In this document: positions 1 through 5,625 of the stretch, in pieces
How the letters are laid out: each line of letters starts with the position of its first letter
Numbering within the stretch: position 1 is the stretch's first letter
NCBI GenBank assembly: GCA_003506995.1
Contig: DNXB01000357.1
Coordinates: forward strand, 5,414 to 11,038
Direction of reading: 5' to 3'
Origin: Verrucomicrobiales bacterium
Lineage (GTDB): Bacteria > Verrucomicrobiota > Verrucomicrobiia > Verrucomicrobiales > Verrucomicrobiaceae
DNA: 5,625 nucleotides
Made by a program: the position numbers and the translations under genes
The notes under the pieces: model-generated
The model's input: the letters and a program-made list of their open reading frames with translations, nothing else
What the model was told of the DNA's origin: nothing
Databases searched by the model: none

Positions 1-1259
1 CGGAGGCGCTGAGCAATGAGCTGTGCTCGCTGAAGCCGAACGTGGACCGTTTGACGAAGTGCGTGGAGTTTGTGCTGTCGAAGGACGGGCATGTCGTCAG
101 CTCGAAGTTTTACGCCGCCGTGATCCGCTCAAAGCGCCGCTTCACCTATAAGGAGGCGTTTGCCGTCATTCAGGTGCCACCGGGCAACGAAACGGAGCAG
201 ATGCTGCATGATGCGCACGCCATGGCGCAGAAGATACGTCATCATCGCTTCAAGAACGGCTCGCTCGATCTCGACTTCCCGGAAAACAAGATCCGGCTCG
301 ATGAACAGGGCAAAGTGCTGCGCATCGAGCGCATCGAGAACGATGTCTCGCATCAGTTGATCGAGGAATACATGCTGCTGGCCAACGAGGCCGTCGCAGG
401 ACGTCTGATGGGCTTGAACCGGCCTTCCGTGTATCGCATTCACGAGTCGCCGAAGGAAAAGCGGCTCAATGATTATCGCGAGGACGTGCTCAGCCATCGC
501 GTGCCATGCGGCAACCTCACGCACCGCCCTGAGGTGCAGAAACTGCTCAGCAAGCTCGGCACATTGCCGATCGGCCCCGCGTTGAAGATCGGCTTCCTGC
601 GCTCGCTGATGCGCGCGCGTTACGCCGTGGAACCGCTTGGCCATTACGGCCTCGCCAAAACGAAGTACACGCATTTCACCTCGCCGATCCGTCGCTACGC
701 CGATCTCGTCGTGCATCGCTCGTTGTTCGACAAAGTGGAGCTTCAGGTGTCGGTGGCGAAGCAGATCGCCGATCACATCAGCACCACGGAGAAGAACTCC
801 TCTGACGCCGAACGCGACAGCAAGGAGGTGAAGCTCTATGCCTATCTCAAGGCCCAGCTCACCTCGAAAAAGCCGCAGCCCTATGCCGCGCTCGTCACCG
901 ACGTGCGGAACTTCGGTTTCTTCGTCGATGTGCCTGAACTTGGCCTCAGCGGCGTGGTGCCGCTCTCCGCGATCCCGGACGACTTCATCTTCGATCCCGC
1001 CACCGGTCAGCTCACCGGCCGTCACACACGCCGCGTGATCCGCCTCGGCGAAAACCTCGTCGTGCAGATCTACAAGCTGGACAGCTTCAAGAAGCAGGTG
1101 GATTTCATGCTCGTGCCCTCACGCGACCGTCCGACACGCCAGGATCGTCCCGAGCGGCAGGAACGCCGAGGTCCGCCTGATCGTGAACCCCGGCAAACAG
1201 CGGCTCCGCGCAAACCAGGTCACGGCCACAAGCGCGCACAGAAGCGGCGAAAGACTTGA
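1..1259 (+). CDS. rnr: Ribonuclease R, C-terminal part (partial, 5' end outside window)
   Basis: RNase R is a cytoplasmic, processive 3'-to-5' exoribonuclease of the RNase II/RNB family that degrades structured RNA. The reading frame is open to the left edge; the first complete codon is at position 3, giving 418 visible residues, and the GTG at 42 is internal, not a start. The fragment begins in the RNB domain with the conserved block LSNELCSLKPNVDRL (visible residues 3-17). The block HFTSPIRRYADLVVHR (nt 672-719) carries the conserved arginines of the active-site region. The Asp cluster that binds the metal lies in the missing 5' part. An S1 RNA-binding domain follows (about nt 879-1112, including FGFFVDVPELGLSGVVPL). 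The last 45 or so residues form a low-complexity tail rich in Arg, Pro, Gln and Lys, ending KRAQKRRKT; basic tails are usual in RNase R. The gene converges with the barrel gene, 45 bases between stops, with no clear terminator hairpin there. RNase II is the alternative, but the tail favours RNase R. Confidence 0.94.
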   Translation, partial: EALSNELCSLKPNVDRLTKCVEFVLSKDGHVVSSKFYAAVIRSKRRFTYKEAFAVIQVPPGNETEQMLHDAHAMAQKIRHHRFKNGSLDLDFPENKIRLDEQGKVLRIERIENDVSHQLIEEYMLLANEAVAGRLMGLNRPSVYRIHESPKEKRLNDYREDVLSHRVPCGNLTHRPEVQKLLSKLGTLPIGPALKIGFLRSLMRARYAVEPLGHYGLAKTKYTHFTSPIRRYADLVVHRSLFDKVELQVSVAKQIADHISTTEKNSSDAERDSKEVKLYAYLKAQLTSKKPQPYAALVTDVRNFGFFVDVPELGLSGVVPLSAIPDDFIFDPATGQLTGRHTRRVIRLGENLVVQIYKLDSFKKQVDFMLVPSRDRPTRQDRPERQERRGPPDREPRQTAAPRKPGHGHKRAQKRRKT

Positions 1260-1304
1260 ATCGAACCGTCCCCGAAGTTTTGCTGCGAACGCATGGCTTG
1301 GCCC

Positions 1305-2744
1305 TCAAAACCTGAAAGTCGCTCCGAGATAGCCGTAGCTGCCCGAGGGGAGTCCTGCACGCTGGAGCACATTCCAGGCAGCGAGGTTCTCATAGTTGAA
1401 GAACAAGGTGAGATGCTTAGTGACGGACCAACTCGCGCTGGCTCGAAAGAGTCCGCCGATTTCATGCCCAGACACTTTTTGGGTGCCAGGATATGGCCGC
1501 ATTCCACCCGCGTAAGCCGCGTCGTCTTCCGCCAACCGGCGAGCAAAGCCGTATTCGATGGAGAGATTGGTCGTCTGAGTGGGTGATACGGCAATACCAG
1601 GTGCAATCAGAAGCAGGTTGCTGGTGCTGAGAAAGCGCCCCTCTCCAAGGTAGTTGGAACTGGCGTAAAGCTGGTTGAATCCCTTCATGGGTCCGCTGCC
1701 ATTAGCACCACCACCGGAGGCGATGTCGAAATGGGCCGTAAGCCTGGGTTTCCAGCCTGCATCGGACAGGGATAGGCTCTGAACTGCGAACAGAGCCCAT
1801 GCATCGACGTCGCGGCCCAGGGATTCTCCTGTCTGGTGTGCCAGCGTCCAGTCGAACCTCAAGCCGCCGAGCCTTCCCCAAAGACGCATGCCAAAAGTGT
1901 CGCGTTCATCGCGACCTATGCGACCAGCCGAGCGGAAGGCCGGGTTCTCGTTGTGAATCCAGAACGGGTCCAGATAGATGTTGGATTCCTTGGAGCCTGT
2001 CAAAATGATGAGGCTGGCATTCAATCCTTGGAGGCGCTCGGCGTCGTCTATCTCTTCATCGAAGCTCCCTCTCTCCAGGCGGGTAGCACGCAAATCGAAC
2101 GCTCCGAGACGCCACCGCTCACCGTGGGCATAGAGGCGTACACCGTTCCATGTGCGGTGGATGTTGGGGCCATCGCTGAGGCTCACCAGTTGTCGGGGGC
2201 CGTCGGCGAACTCCTGACGACCGATCATGGCGCCTATCAAGATCGAGTCGATGTGGCCGCGGACATCGACAAAGAGTTGCTGTAGTGAGGCGTCATTCTT
2301 GAAGTTTGCGGTGACGATGCTGCCACGGCTTTCGACCTGTCCGGTGCCGATCTCGCCATAGACACGGAGGTGGGAATTCAAACGCAGGTCTGCTCCCCAG
2401 ATGCCACGAAAGAGAGCCTGTTGGTAGTCTTCACCGCGCATCAACTGCGCGTTTTGGTAGCTGTCGTAGCGCAGGCGGCCTTCGGCGCTCAGGGTCAACG
2501 AGGCGTCACCACCGAGCGGCATGGCCTTGAGCATCGGCAACTTGCCGGACGCTCGTTGACCTGTCCAGTCTTCGGCCCAGCGGCTGAAAAACAACCCGTT
2601 CCCGGCTTCCGGACCCCATCCGGCCGCGCTCAACGGGTAAGGATCAGCGTTGCCTGACGTCGATGCTTGGCCATGGGCGAGGTTGGTCAAGGTGAGCATG
2701 GCGAATGCACTCGCACGAACGACACAGCACCTACTTGGAGTCAT
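1305..2744 (-). CDS. AlgE-like (alginate_exp family) outer-membrane beta-barrel protein
   Basis: This is a 479-residue outer-membrane protein of the alginate-export (AlgE-like) family, probably a channel of about 16-18 strands. The N-terminus MTPSRCCVVRASAF...LAHGQA is a signal peptide, with likely cleavage near residue 25 or 27. The family signatures are an EDW block after NGLFFSRWA (residues 50-60), GRQEFADGPRQLVSLSDGPN (175-194), the GRDERDTFGMRLWG strand (277-290), a Ser/Gly-rich loop after HFDIA (about 343-351) and NQLYASSNYLGEG (357-369). It ends in ATFRF; a terminal Phe is the usual signal for barrel insertion by the BAM complex. I chose the ATG at 2744 because a perfect AGGAGG lies six bases upstream; the ATG at 2750 abuts that site with no spacing, and the frame remains open to 2804. 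The start overlaps the end of the MFS gene by 14 bases, so it is translated from the same transcript. The family name does not fix the substrate: no alginate genes are visible. A small-molecule efflux or uptake channel is my inference. Confidence 0.88.
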   Translation of the reverse strand: MTPSRCCVVRASAFAMLTLTNLAHGQASTSGNADPYPLSAAGWGPEAGNGLFFSRWAEDWTGQRASGKLPMLKAMPLGGDASLTLSAEGRLRYDSYQNAQLMRGEDYQQALFRGIWGADLRLNSHLRVYGEIGTGQVESRGSIVTANFKNDASLQQLFVDVRGHIDSILIGAMIGRQEFADGPRQLVSLSDGPNIHRTWNGVRLYAHGERWRLGAFDLRATRLERGSFDEEIDDAERLQGLNASLIILTGSKESNIYLDPFWIHNENPAFRSAGRIGRDERDTFGMRLWGRLGGLRFDWTLAHQTGESLGRDVDAWALFAVQSLSLSDAGWKPRLTAHFDIASGGGANGSGPMKGFNQLYASSNYLGEGRFLSTSNLLLIAPGIAVSPTQTTNLSIEYGFARRLAEDDAAYAGGMRPYPGTQKVSGHEIGGLFRASASWSVTKHLTLFFNYENLAAWNVLQRAGLPSGSYGYLGATFRF

Positions 2745-4239
2745 GGACATCCTCCTGTGTGCGATGAGTGGCTGAGGTGAGGCGTGAGAGGAAACGGCTG
2801 CCAACCGCGATGACGAGTGCGATTACGATCAGAATCGCGGCGACGGCGAACGTGGTCCGCATGCCACTGGCAACGGATTCCGCCTTGGCTGTTTGGATGT
2901 CAGTCGTCGCTGATGCGATGGAGAACACGGCACCCATTACTGATGAGCCGGTGATAAGCCCGAGATTGCGCGACAAGTTGAGCAGGCCAGACATGACACC
3001 GCGTTGATCAGGCTGAACCTCCTTCATGACGGCAGTGTTGTTGGCCGTCTGAAACAGCGCATAACCTGCCGTGATGAAGACGAGAGGCGCGATGTAGCCG
3101 GCGATGCCGAGTGTTGCGGGCAACATGGATAGCATGAGGGAGCCGGCTGCCATTCCCATGAGTCCGACGACGGTCATGCGTTGTGCGCCAAAGCGGTCCA
3201 CCACGCGGCCGGACGGCACGCCCGTTAGTGCGGCAACCAGCGGACCAGTGGTCATGACGAGACCCACCAGAGCCGCCTCAAGCCCGAGCGAGCGGGAGAG
3301 ATAGAACGGCCCGACGACCAGAGTCGCCATGACGACCGTCGAGACGAGTGTGCTCATGGCGAGGCTGGCGCTCAGCATGGGAGCGCGGAACAACGCCAGA
3401 CGGATCAACGGAGATGAGGCTCGCGCCTCGATGCGCAAGAACAGGCCGCCGCCACCAACAGCCGCCACCAACAGCGACCCGTTGAGCAGGCTAAAGCTGC
3501 CGTGCCCAATGGTCATTGCGAGTGCATAGGCTCCGAGTGTCAGCGCAAGCAGCAGCGAACCCAACATATCGAGCTCGGTTCGTTGAGACTTCGGCTCCCG
3601 ACGATCCACGGGCAGGTGGCGATGAGCGAGCAGCAACGCCAGGATGCCCAGCGGCACATTGATGAGGAAAATGGCTCGCCAACCAAGGCCGACGATCAAC
3701 ACGCCGCCGAGCGAGGGTCCAAGCGCGGTGCCAACCGCCGACATCGTTCCGAGCAGGCCCATCGCGCTGCCGGTCTTTTCTTCCGGGACCGTTTCTCCTG
3801 CCAACGCCATCGTGAGCGCCATCATGATGGCCGCTCCGAGCCCCTGCATCATACGGGCGACAATCAGCAGCCAGAGGGTGGGCGTGGTGCCGCAGATGAC
3901 CGAGGCCGCCGTGAACAGGGAAAGACCGGTGAGCAGCAAGAATTTGCGGCCGGTGATGTCGCCGAGCCGCCCGACGCTGACGATCAGCGTGGTGATGGCC
4001 AAAAGATATGCCAGGACGATCCACTGGACTTCCTGAAAGCTGGCGCTGAACGCCTGTGCCAAGGTTGGCAAGGCAACATTGGCGCTGCTGGTGCCCAGTG
4101 AGGACAGCAGCATGGAAAGTGAAAGGCTTGTGAGCGCCCACTTCGCCGAAGGTGTCTTCGCCTGAGTTCCTGTGACTGTCTCCTCTCGTGGTGCAATGAT
4201 GGGTTTCAACATGCTGTCGTTGTAACCCATGGCTGGCAT
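2731..4239 (-). CDS. MFS transporter, DHA2 (14-TM drug:H+ antiporter) family
   Basis: This is an inner-membrane secondary transporter of the major facilitator superfamily, DHA2 type, which expels small molecules in exchange for protons. From the first Met (502 residues), motif A is GRLGDITGRK (90-99, with D94 and R98), motif B is ARMMQGLGAA (128-137, with R129) and the antiporter motif C region is GTALGPSLGG (170-179), followed by GWRAIFLINVPLG (186-198), typical of EmrB/QacA-like proteins. Hydrophobic stretches fit 14 membrane helices: six, two linker helices (about 223-268), then six more. The length is normal for DHA2. The start is uncertain: ATGs at 4239, 4230 and 4212 share the frame and none has a good Shine-Dalgarno site. 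The longest is given; 4212 would leave a wider control region. The gene is divergent from the LysR gene and its stop (2731-2733) lies inside the barrel gene, making a two-gene operon. The substrate cannot be told from sequence; drug, toxin or metabolite export is inferred from the family. Confidence 0.93.
   Translation of the reverse strand: MPAMGYNDSMLKPIIAPREETVTGTQAKTPSAKWALTSLSLSMLLSSLGTSSANVALPTLAQAFSASFQEVQWIVLAYLLAITTLIVSVGRLGDITGRKFLLLTGLSLFTAASVICGTTPTLWLLIVARMMQGLGAAIMMALTMALAGETVPEEKTGSAMGLLGTMSAVGTALGPSLGGVLIVGLGWRAIFLINVPLGILALLLAHRHLPVDRREPKSQRTELDMLGSLLLALTLGAYALAMTIGHGSFSLLNGSLLVAAVGGGGLFLRIEARASSPLIRLALFRAPMLSASLAMSTLVSTVVMATLVVGPFYLSRSLGLEAALVGLVMTTGPLVAALTGVPSGRVVDRFGAQRMTVVGLMGMAAGSLMLSMLPATLGIAGYIAPLVFITAGYALFQTANNTAVMKEVQPDQRGVMSGLLNLSRNLGLITGSSVMGAVFSIASATTDIQTAKAESVASGMRTTFAVAAILIVIALVIAVGSRFLSRLTSATHRTQEDVHDSK
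2751..2756 (-). promoter_or_regulatory. Shine-Dalgarno site for the barrel gene
   Basis: The minus strand reads AGGAGG here, a perfect anti-16S match, followed by ATGTCC and then the ATG at 2744. A spacing of six bases fits the second ATG; the first ATG (2750) touches the site directly and is unlikely to be used. The site lies inside the last codons of the MFS gene, which suggests coupled translation of the two proteins. It is the only strong ribosome binding site I see in the cassette. Confidence 0.75.
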
Positions 4240-4241
4240 GG
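4227..4241. promoter_or_regulatory. Second inverted repeat near the MFS start
   Basis: CCATG-GCTGG-CATGG has five-base arms that pair perfectly around a five-base centre. It covers two of the three possible MFS start codons (4239 and 4230). If translation really begins at 4212, this repeat would be a second half of a two-site LysR binding region, about 43 bases from the first repeat centre to centre. If translation begins at 4239 the repeat is coding, and chance similarity of two ATG contexts is the simpler explanation. Confidence 0.22.
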
Positions 4242-4268
4242 CGGAAGACGCACCGTTTGCACTGTATC

Positions 4269-4285
4269 ATTGCGTTTGACGCCAT
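4269..4285. promoter_or_regulatory. Candidate LysR-type operator (imperfect inverted repeat)
   Basis: The sequence ATTGCGT-TTG-ACGCCAT is a 17-base inverted repeat in which six of seven arm positions pair, with a perfect GCGT/ACGC core. It lies between the candidate -35 and -10 of the MFS promoter and about 20 bases before the LysR start codon, a position suited to repression of one unit and autoregulation of the other. It is not an exact T-N11-A LysR box, since the outer T and A are 13 bases apart. Binding is inferred from position and symmetry only. Confidence 0.4.
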
Positions 4286-4304
4286 CTCTCAATACTGTCC
4301 ATGC

Positions 4305-5234
4305 ATGTCGAGGCCCGATCTCAATTTGCTCATCACCCTGAATGTGCTGCTCGCGGAAGGCAGTGTTGCGCGTGCTGGCCAGCGCTTGCGTCTCAGCTCA
4401 TCGGCAATGAGCCGGTCACTGGCGAGGCTGCGTGAGGCGACCGGCGATCCGCTGCTGGTCAGGGCCGGTCGAGGTCTGGTCCCCACGCCCCGCGCTATCG
4501 AACTTCGGGAGCAAGTTCATCAACTGGTGCAGGATGCGGAAGCTGTTCTTCGACCGGCGAAGAAACTCAACCTTCAACAACTCGTTCGCGAGTTCACGCT
4601 GCGGACCAGTGAAGGTTTTGTGGAAAACTTCGGCCCCGCTCTGATCGCTCGCGTCAGCGAGGAAGCTCCCGGTGTCAGGCTGTGCTTCGTGCTGAAGCCT
4701 AACAAAGACAGTGCACCGCTTCGCGATGGGCTGGTTGATTTGGAAACAGGCGTGGTCGCGAAGACCATCGGTCCGGAGGTGCGTGCTCAGGCCCTGTTCC
4801 GAGATCGCTTTGTGGGTGTGGCGCGGTTGGGACACCCGCTGAGCAAAGGCAGGATCACTCCCTCGCGCTATGTGTCCTGCGGCCACATCGCCGTCTCACG
4901 ACCGGGCCTGGAGATGGGGGCGATTGATGAAGCTTTGGAACCGCTCGGACTCGAACGGAAAATCGTCACCACCGTCGGCGGCTTCTCGACCGCACTGGCT
5001 CTGGCCCGCACCTCCGACCTCATCGCCACCGTTCCAGAACGACACACGGGAGTCCTGCGTGAGGGCATGCATAGCTTTTGCCTCCCCGTCGCCACGCCGG
5101 AGTTCACCGTCTCCTTGCTCTGGCATCCGCGCATGGATGCTGATCCAGCTCACCGCTGGCTGCGCGATTGCCTTCGGGAGGTTTGCTTGAGTCAACTTCC
5201 TCGTTCAGCACAAGCGAGGGGGCAGAATTCATGA
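4305..5234 (+). CDS. LysR-type transcriptional regulator
   Basis: This is a 309-residue LysR-family regulator, the usual family length. The winged helix-turn-helix is at residues 5-63: DLNLLITLNVLLAEGSVARA opens it, SSSAMSRSLARLRE (31-44) is the recognition region, and DPLLVRAGRGLVPTPRA (48-64) is the wing, all highly typical. The linker helix is followed by an effector-binding domain from about 93 to 295 (periplasmic-binding-protein fold), including GLVDLETGVV (142-151) and FRDRFVGVARLGHPL (165-179). I chose the ATG at 4305 because family members start M-x-x-x-DLNLL; a longer reading from TTG at 4257 would run through the control region. No Shine-Dalgarno site precedes 4305, so the mRNA may be leaderless or weakly translated. 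It is transcribed away from the MFS-barrel operon, the standard layout for a regulator and its target. The effector is unknown; it is likely a ligand linked to the pump substrate. Its stop is seven bases from the trpS stop. Confidence 0.93.
   Translation: MSRPDLNLLITLNVLLAEGSVARAGQRLRLSSSAMSRSLARLREATGDPLLVRAGRGLVPTPRAIELREQVHQLVQDAEAVLRPAKKLNLQQLVREFTLRTSEGFVENFGPALIARVSEEAPGVRLCFVLKPNKDSAPLRDGLVDLETGVVAKTIGPEVRAQALFRDRFVGVARLGHPLSKGRITPSRYVSCGHIAVSRPGLEMGAIDEALEPLGLERKIVTTVGGFSTALALARTSDLIATVPERHTGVLREGMHSFCLPVATPEFTVSLLWHPRMDADPAHRWLRDCLREVCLSQLPRSAQARGQNS
5196..5222 (+). terminator. Weak stem-loop at the end of the LysR gene
   Basis: In plus-strand RNA, bases 5196-5205 can pair with 5213-5222 around a seven-base loop: ten pairs, three of them G-U, with CCUCG/CGAGG as the strong core. 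The G-U pairs would become A-C mismatches in minus-strand RNA, so any fold favours the LysR transcript. There is no U-run after it, so it is not a canonical intrinsic terminator, and it lies inside the coding sequence. It could still slow or protect the LysR transcript where it meets trpS. Confidence 0.2.
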
Positions 5235-5241
5235 GACTACC

Positions 5242-5625
5242 TCAACCCAAGCCCACCGCCTCACGCACGCGGTTGAGCGTCTTGCGGGCGACGGCGCGGG
5301 CTTTTTCGGCTCCTTCGGCGAGGACTCGGTCCACATAGCCTGGATCGGCGAGGATTTCATCGCGGCGGGCGCGGTAGGGGGCGAAGTAGTCGGTCACGCC
5401 TTGCAGGAGGCGTTTTTTGAAGTCGCCGTAACCGACGCCGCCGTTGAGGTGGTCGCTGACCATGGTGTCGTAATCGGCTTCGGAGGCGACTAGTTTATAA
5501 AGAGCGAGGATGCTGCTGCCTTCGACAGGTTTGGGCGCTTCGACGGGCGTGGAGTCAGTCTTGATGCCCATGATTTTCTTTTTGAGCGGGCCGGGCTCTT
5601 CAAACAGCGGGATGGTGTTGTCGTA
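5242..5625 (-). CDS. trpS: Tryptophanyl-tRNA synthetase, C-terminal part (partial, 5' end outside window)
   Basis: This is the C-terminal 127 residues of a class Ic aminoacyl-tRNA synthetase that charges tRNA-Trp with tryptophan in the cytoplasm. The frame enters from the right edge on a codon boundary with YDNTIPLFEEPGPLKKKI, the segment that follows the KMSKS ATP-binding loop in this family, so the loop itself would be encoded just past the edge. It continues with MGIKTDSTPVEAPKP, ILALYKLVAS, GGVGYGDFKKRLLQ and AEGAEKARAVARKTL, the helical C-terminal region that contacts the tRNA anticodon, and ends normally at REAVGLG. The ATG at 5571 is internal. The protein is of the TrpS branch with the TDSTPVEAPK and GYGDFKKRL motifs, unlike the shorter E. 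coli form in this region. It converges on the LysR gene with only seven bases between the stops, leaving no room for a private terminator. Confidence 0.95.
   Translation of the reverse strand, partial: YDNTIPLFEEPGPLKKKIMGIKTDSTPVEAPKPVEGSSILALYKLVASEADYDTMVSDHLNGGVGYGDFKKRLLQGVTDYFAPYRARRDEILADPGYVDRVLAEGAEKARAVARKTLNRVREAVGLG

Larger units (their letters stand above)
4213..4304. promoter_or_regulatory. Divergent control region between the MFS-barrel operon and the LysR gene
   Basis: This short stretch must hold the promoters of both transcription units, as LysR-type regulators commonly bind such divergent intergenic DNA. For the MFS gene on the minus strand, TTGAGA (4292-4287, five of six to the -35 consensus) and GATACA (4268-4263, three of six to the -10) are 18 bases apart. 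For the LysR gene on the plus strand, TATCAT (4265-4270, five of six to -10) is present but no matching -35 is visible. Two imperfect inverted repeats lie here and are listed separately. The region shrinks to 65 bases if the MFS protein starts at 4239. The promoter calls are weak; the role as a shared control region is a firm inference from gene layout. Confidence 0.55.

Noticed and set aside
129..1025. Long minus-strand open frame (298 codons) opposite rnr
   Set aside because: It lies wholly antisense to a clearly conserved RNase R sequence, is rich in His, Arg and Glu with no recognisable domain, and is a by-product of high GC codon use.
1260..1304. Intrinsic terminator between rnr and the barrel gene
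   Set aside because: I looked for a GC stem followed by a T-run on either strand and found none; only short T/A runs such as GTTTTG are present.
1836..2285. Plus-strand open frame (149 codons) opposite the barrel gene
   Set aside because: Antisense to the conserved GRQE and GRDERDTFG region of the barrel; no domain is recognisable in it.
3502..4101. Plus-strand open frame (199 codons) opposite the MFS gene
   Set aside because: Low-complexity Gln/Arg/Asp-rich translation antisense to conserved MFS motifs, with no recognisable domain.
3491..4285. Minus-strand open frame (264 codons) over the MFS N-terminal half
   Set aside because: It is a shifted frame of the MFS gene; its His/Arg-rich protein has no membrane helices or motifs, while the MFS frame shows all the family motifs.
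4257..4304. N-terminal extension of the LysR protein from TTG 4257
   Set aside because: The added residues (MHCIIAFDAISQYCPC) are unlike LysR N-termini, and family members start just before DLNLL, which fits ATG 4305.
1260..5241. Insertion sequence, integrase or terminal repeats framing the three-gene cassette
   Set aside because: No transposase or recombinase reading frame is present and no matching repeats were seen by eye at the two junctions.

Overview
The window looks like a chromosomal segment from a Gram-negative bacterium of fairly high GC content. The outer-membrane barrel with a cleavable signal peptide and a C-terminal Phe shows a diderm cell. The RNase R and tryptophanyl-tRNA synthetase fragments read to me like those of the Verrucomicrobiota, judged from memory of the families and not from a search. 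The middle three genes read more like a proteobacterial-type accessory cassette. I could not compute GC, codon usage or trees, so the taxon is tentative.

Layout: (1) 1-1259, + strand, the 3' part of rnr (RNase R), cut by the left edge, with the second half of the RNB domain, an S1 domain and a very basic tail. (2) 1305-2744, - strand, an AlgE/alginate_exp-type outer-membrane beta-barrel with a signal peptide. (3) 2731-4239, - strand, a 14-TM DHA2-type MFS efflux transporter; its stop overlaps the start of the barrel gene by 14 bases, so the two form an operon. (4) about 4213-4304, a compact divergent control region with two imperfect inverted repeats and weak promoter-like elements. (5) 4305-5234, + strand, a LysR-type regulator. 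(6) 5242-5625, - strand, the C-terminal part of trpS (tryptophanyl-tRNA synthetase), cut by the right edge just downstream of where the KMSKS loop would be encoded.

How the genes work together (inference): the LysR-type regulator probably controls the divergent MFS-barrel operon in response to a small molecule that the pair handles. The MFS pump would move the compound across the inner membrane, and the barrel would give it passage through the outer membrane. No periplasmic adaptor (HlyD/EmrA type) and no catabolic or polysaccharide genes are visible, so the substrate is unknown. The three-gene unit sits between the 3' ends of two convergent housekeeping genes, an arrangement that would let a cassette be gained without damaging a promoter. 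No RNA gene, CRISPR array, insertion sequence or convincing intrinsic terminator was seen. The genes belong to known families; the organisation is the interesting part, and I do not see a clearly undescribed system.
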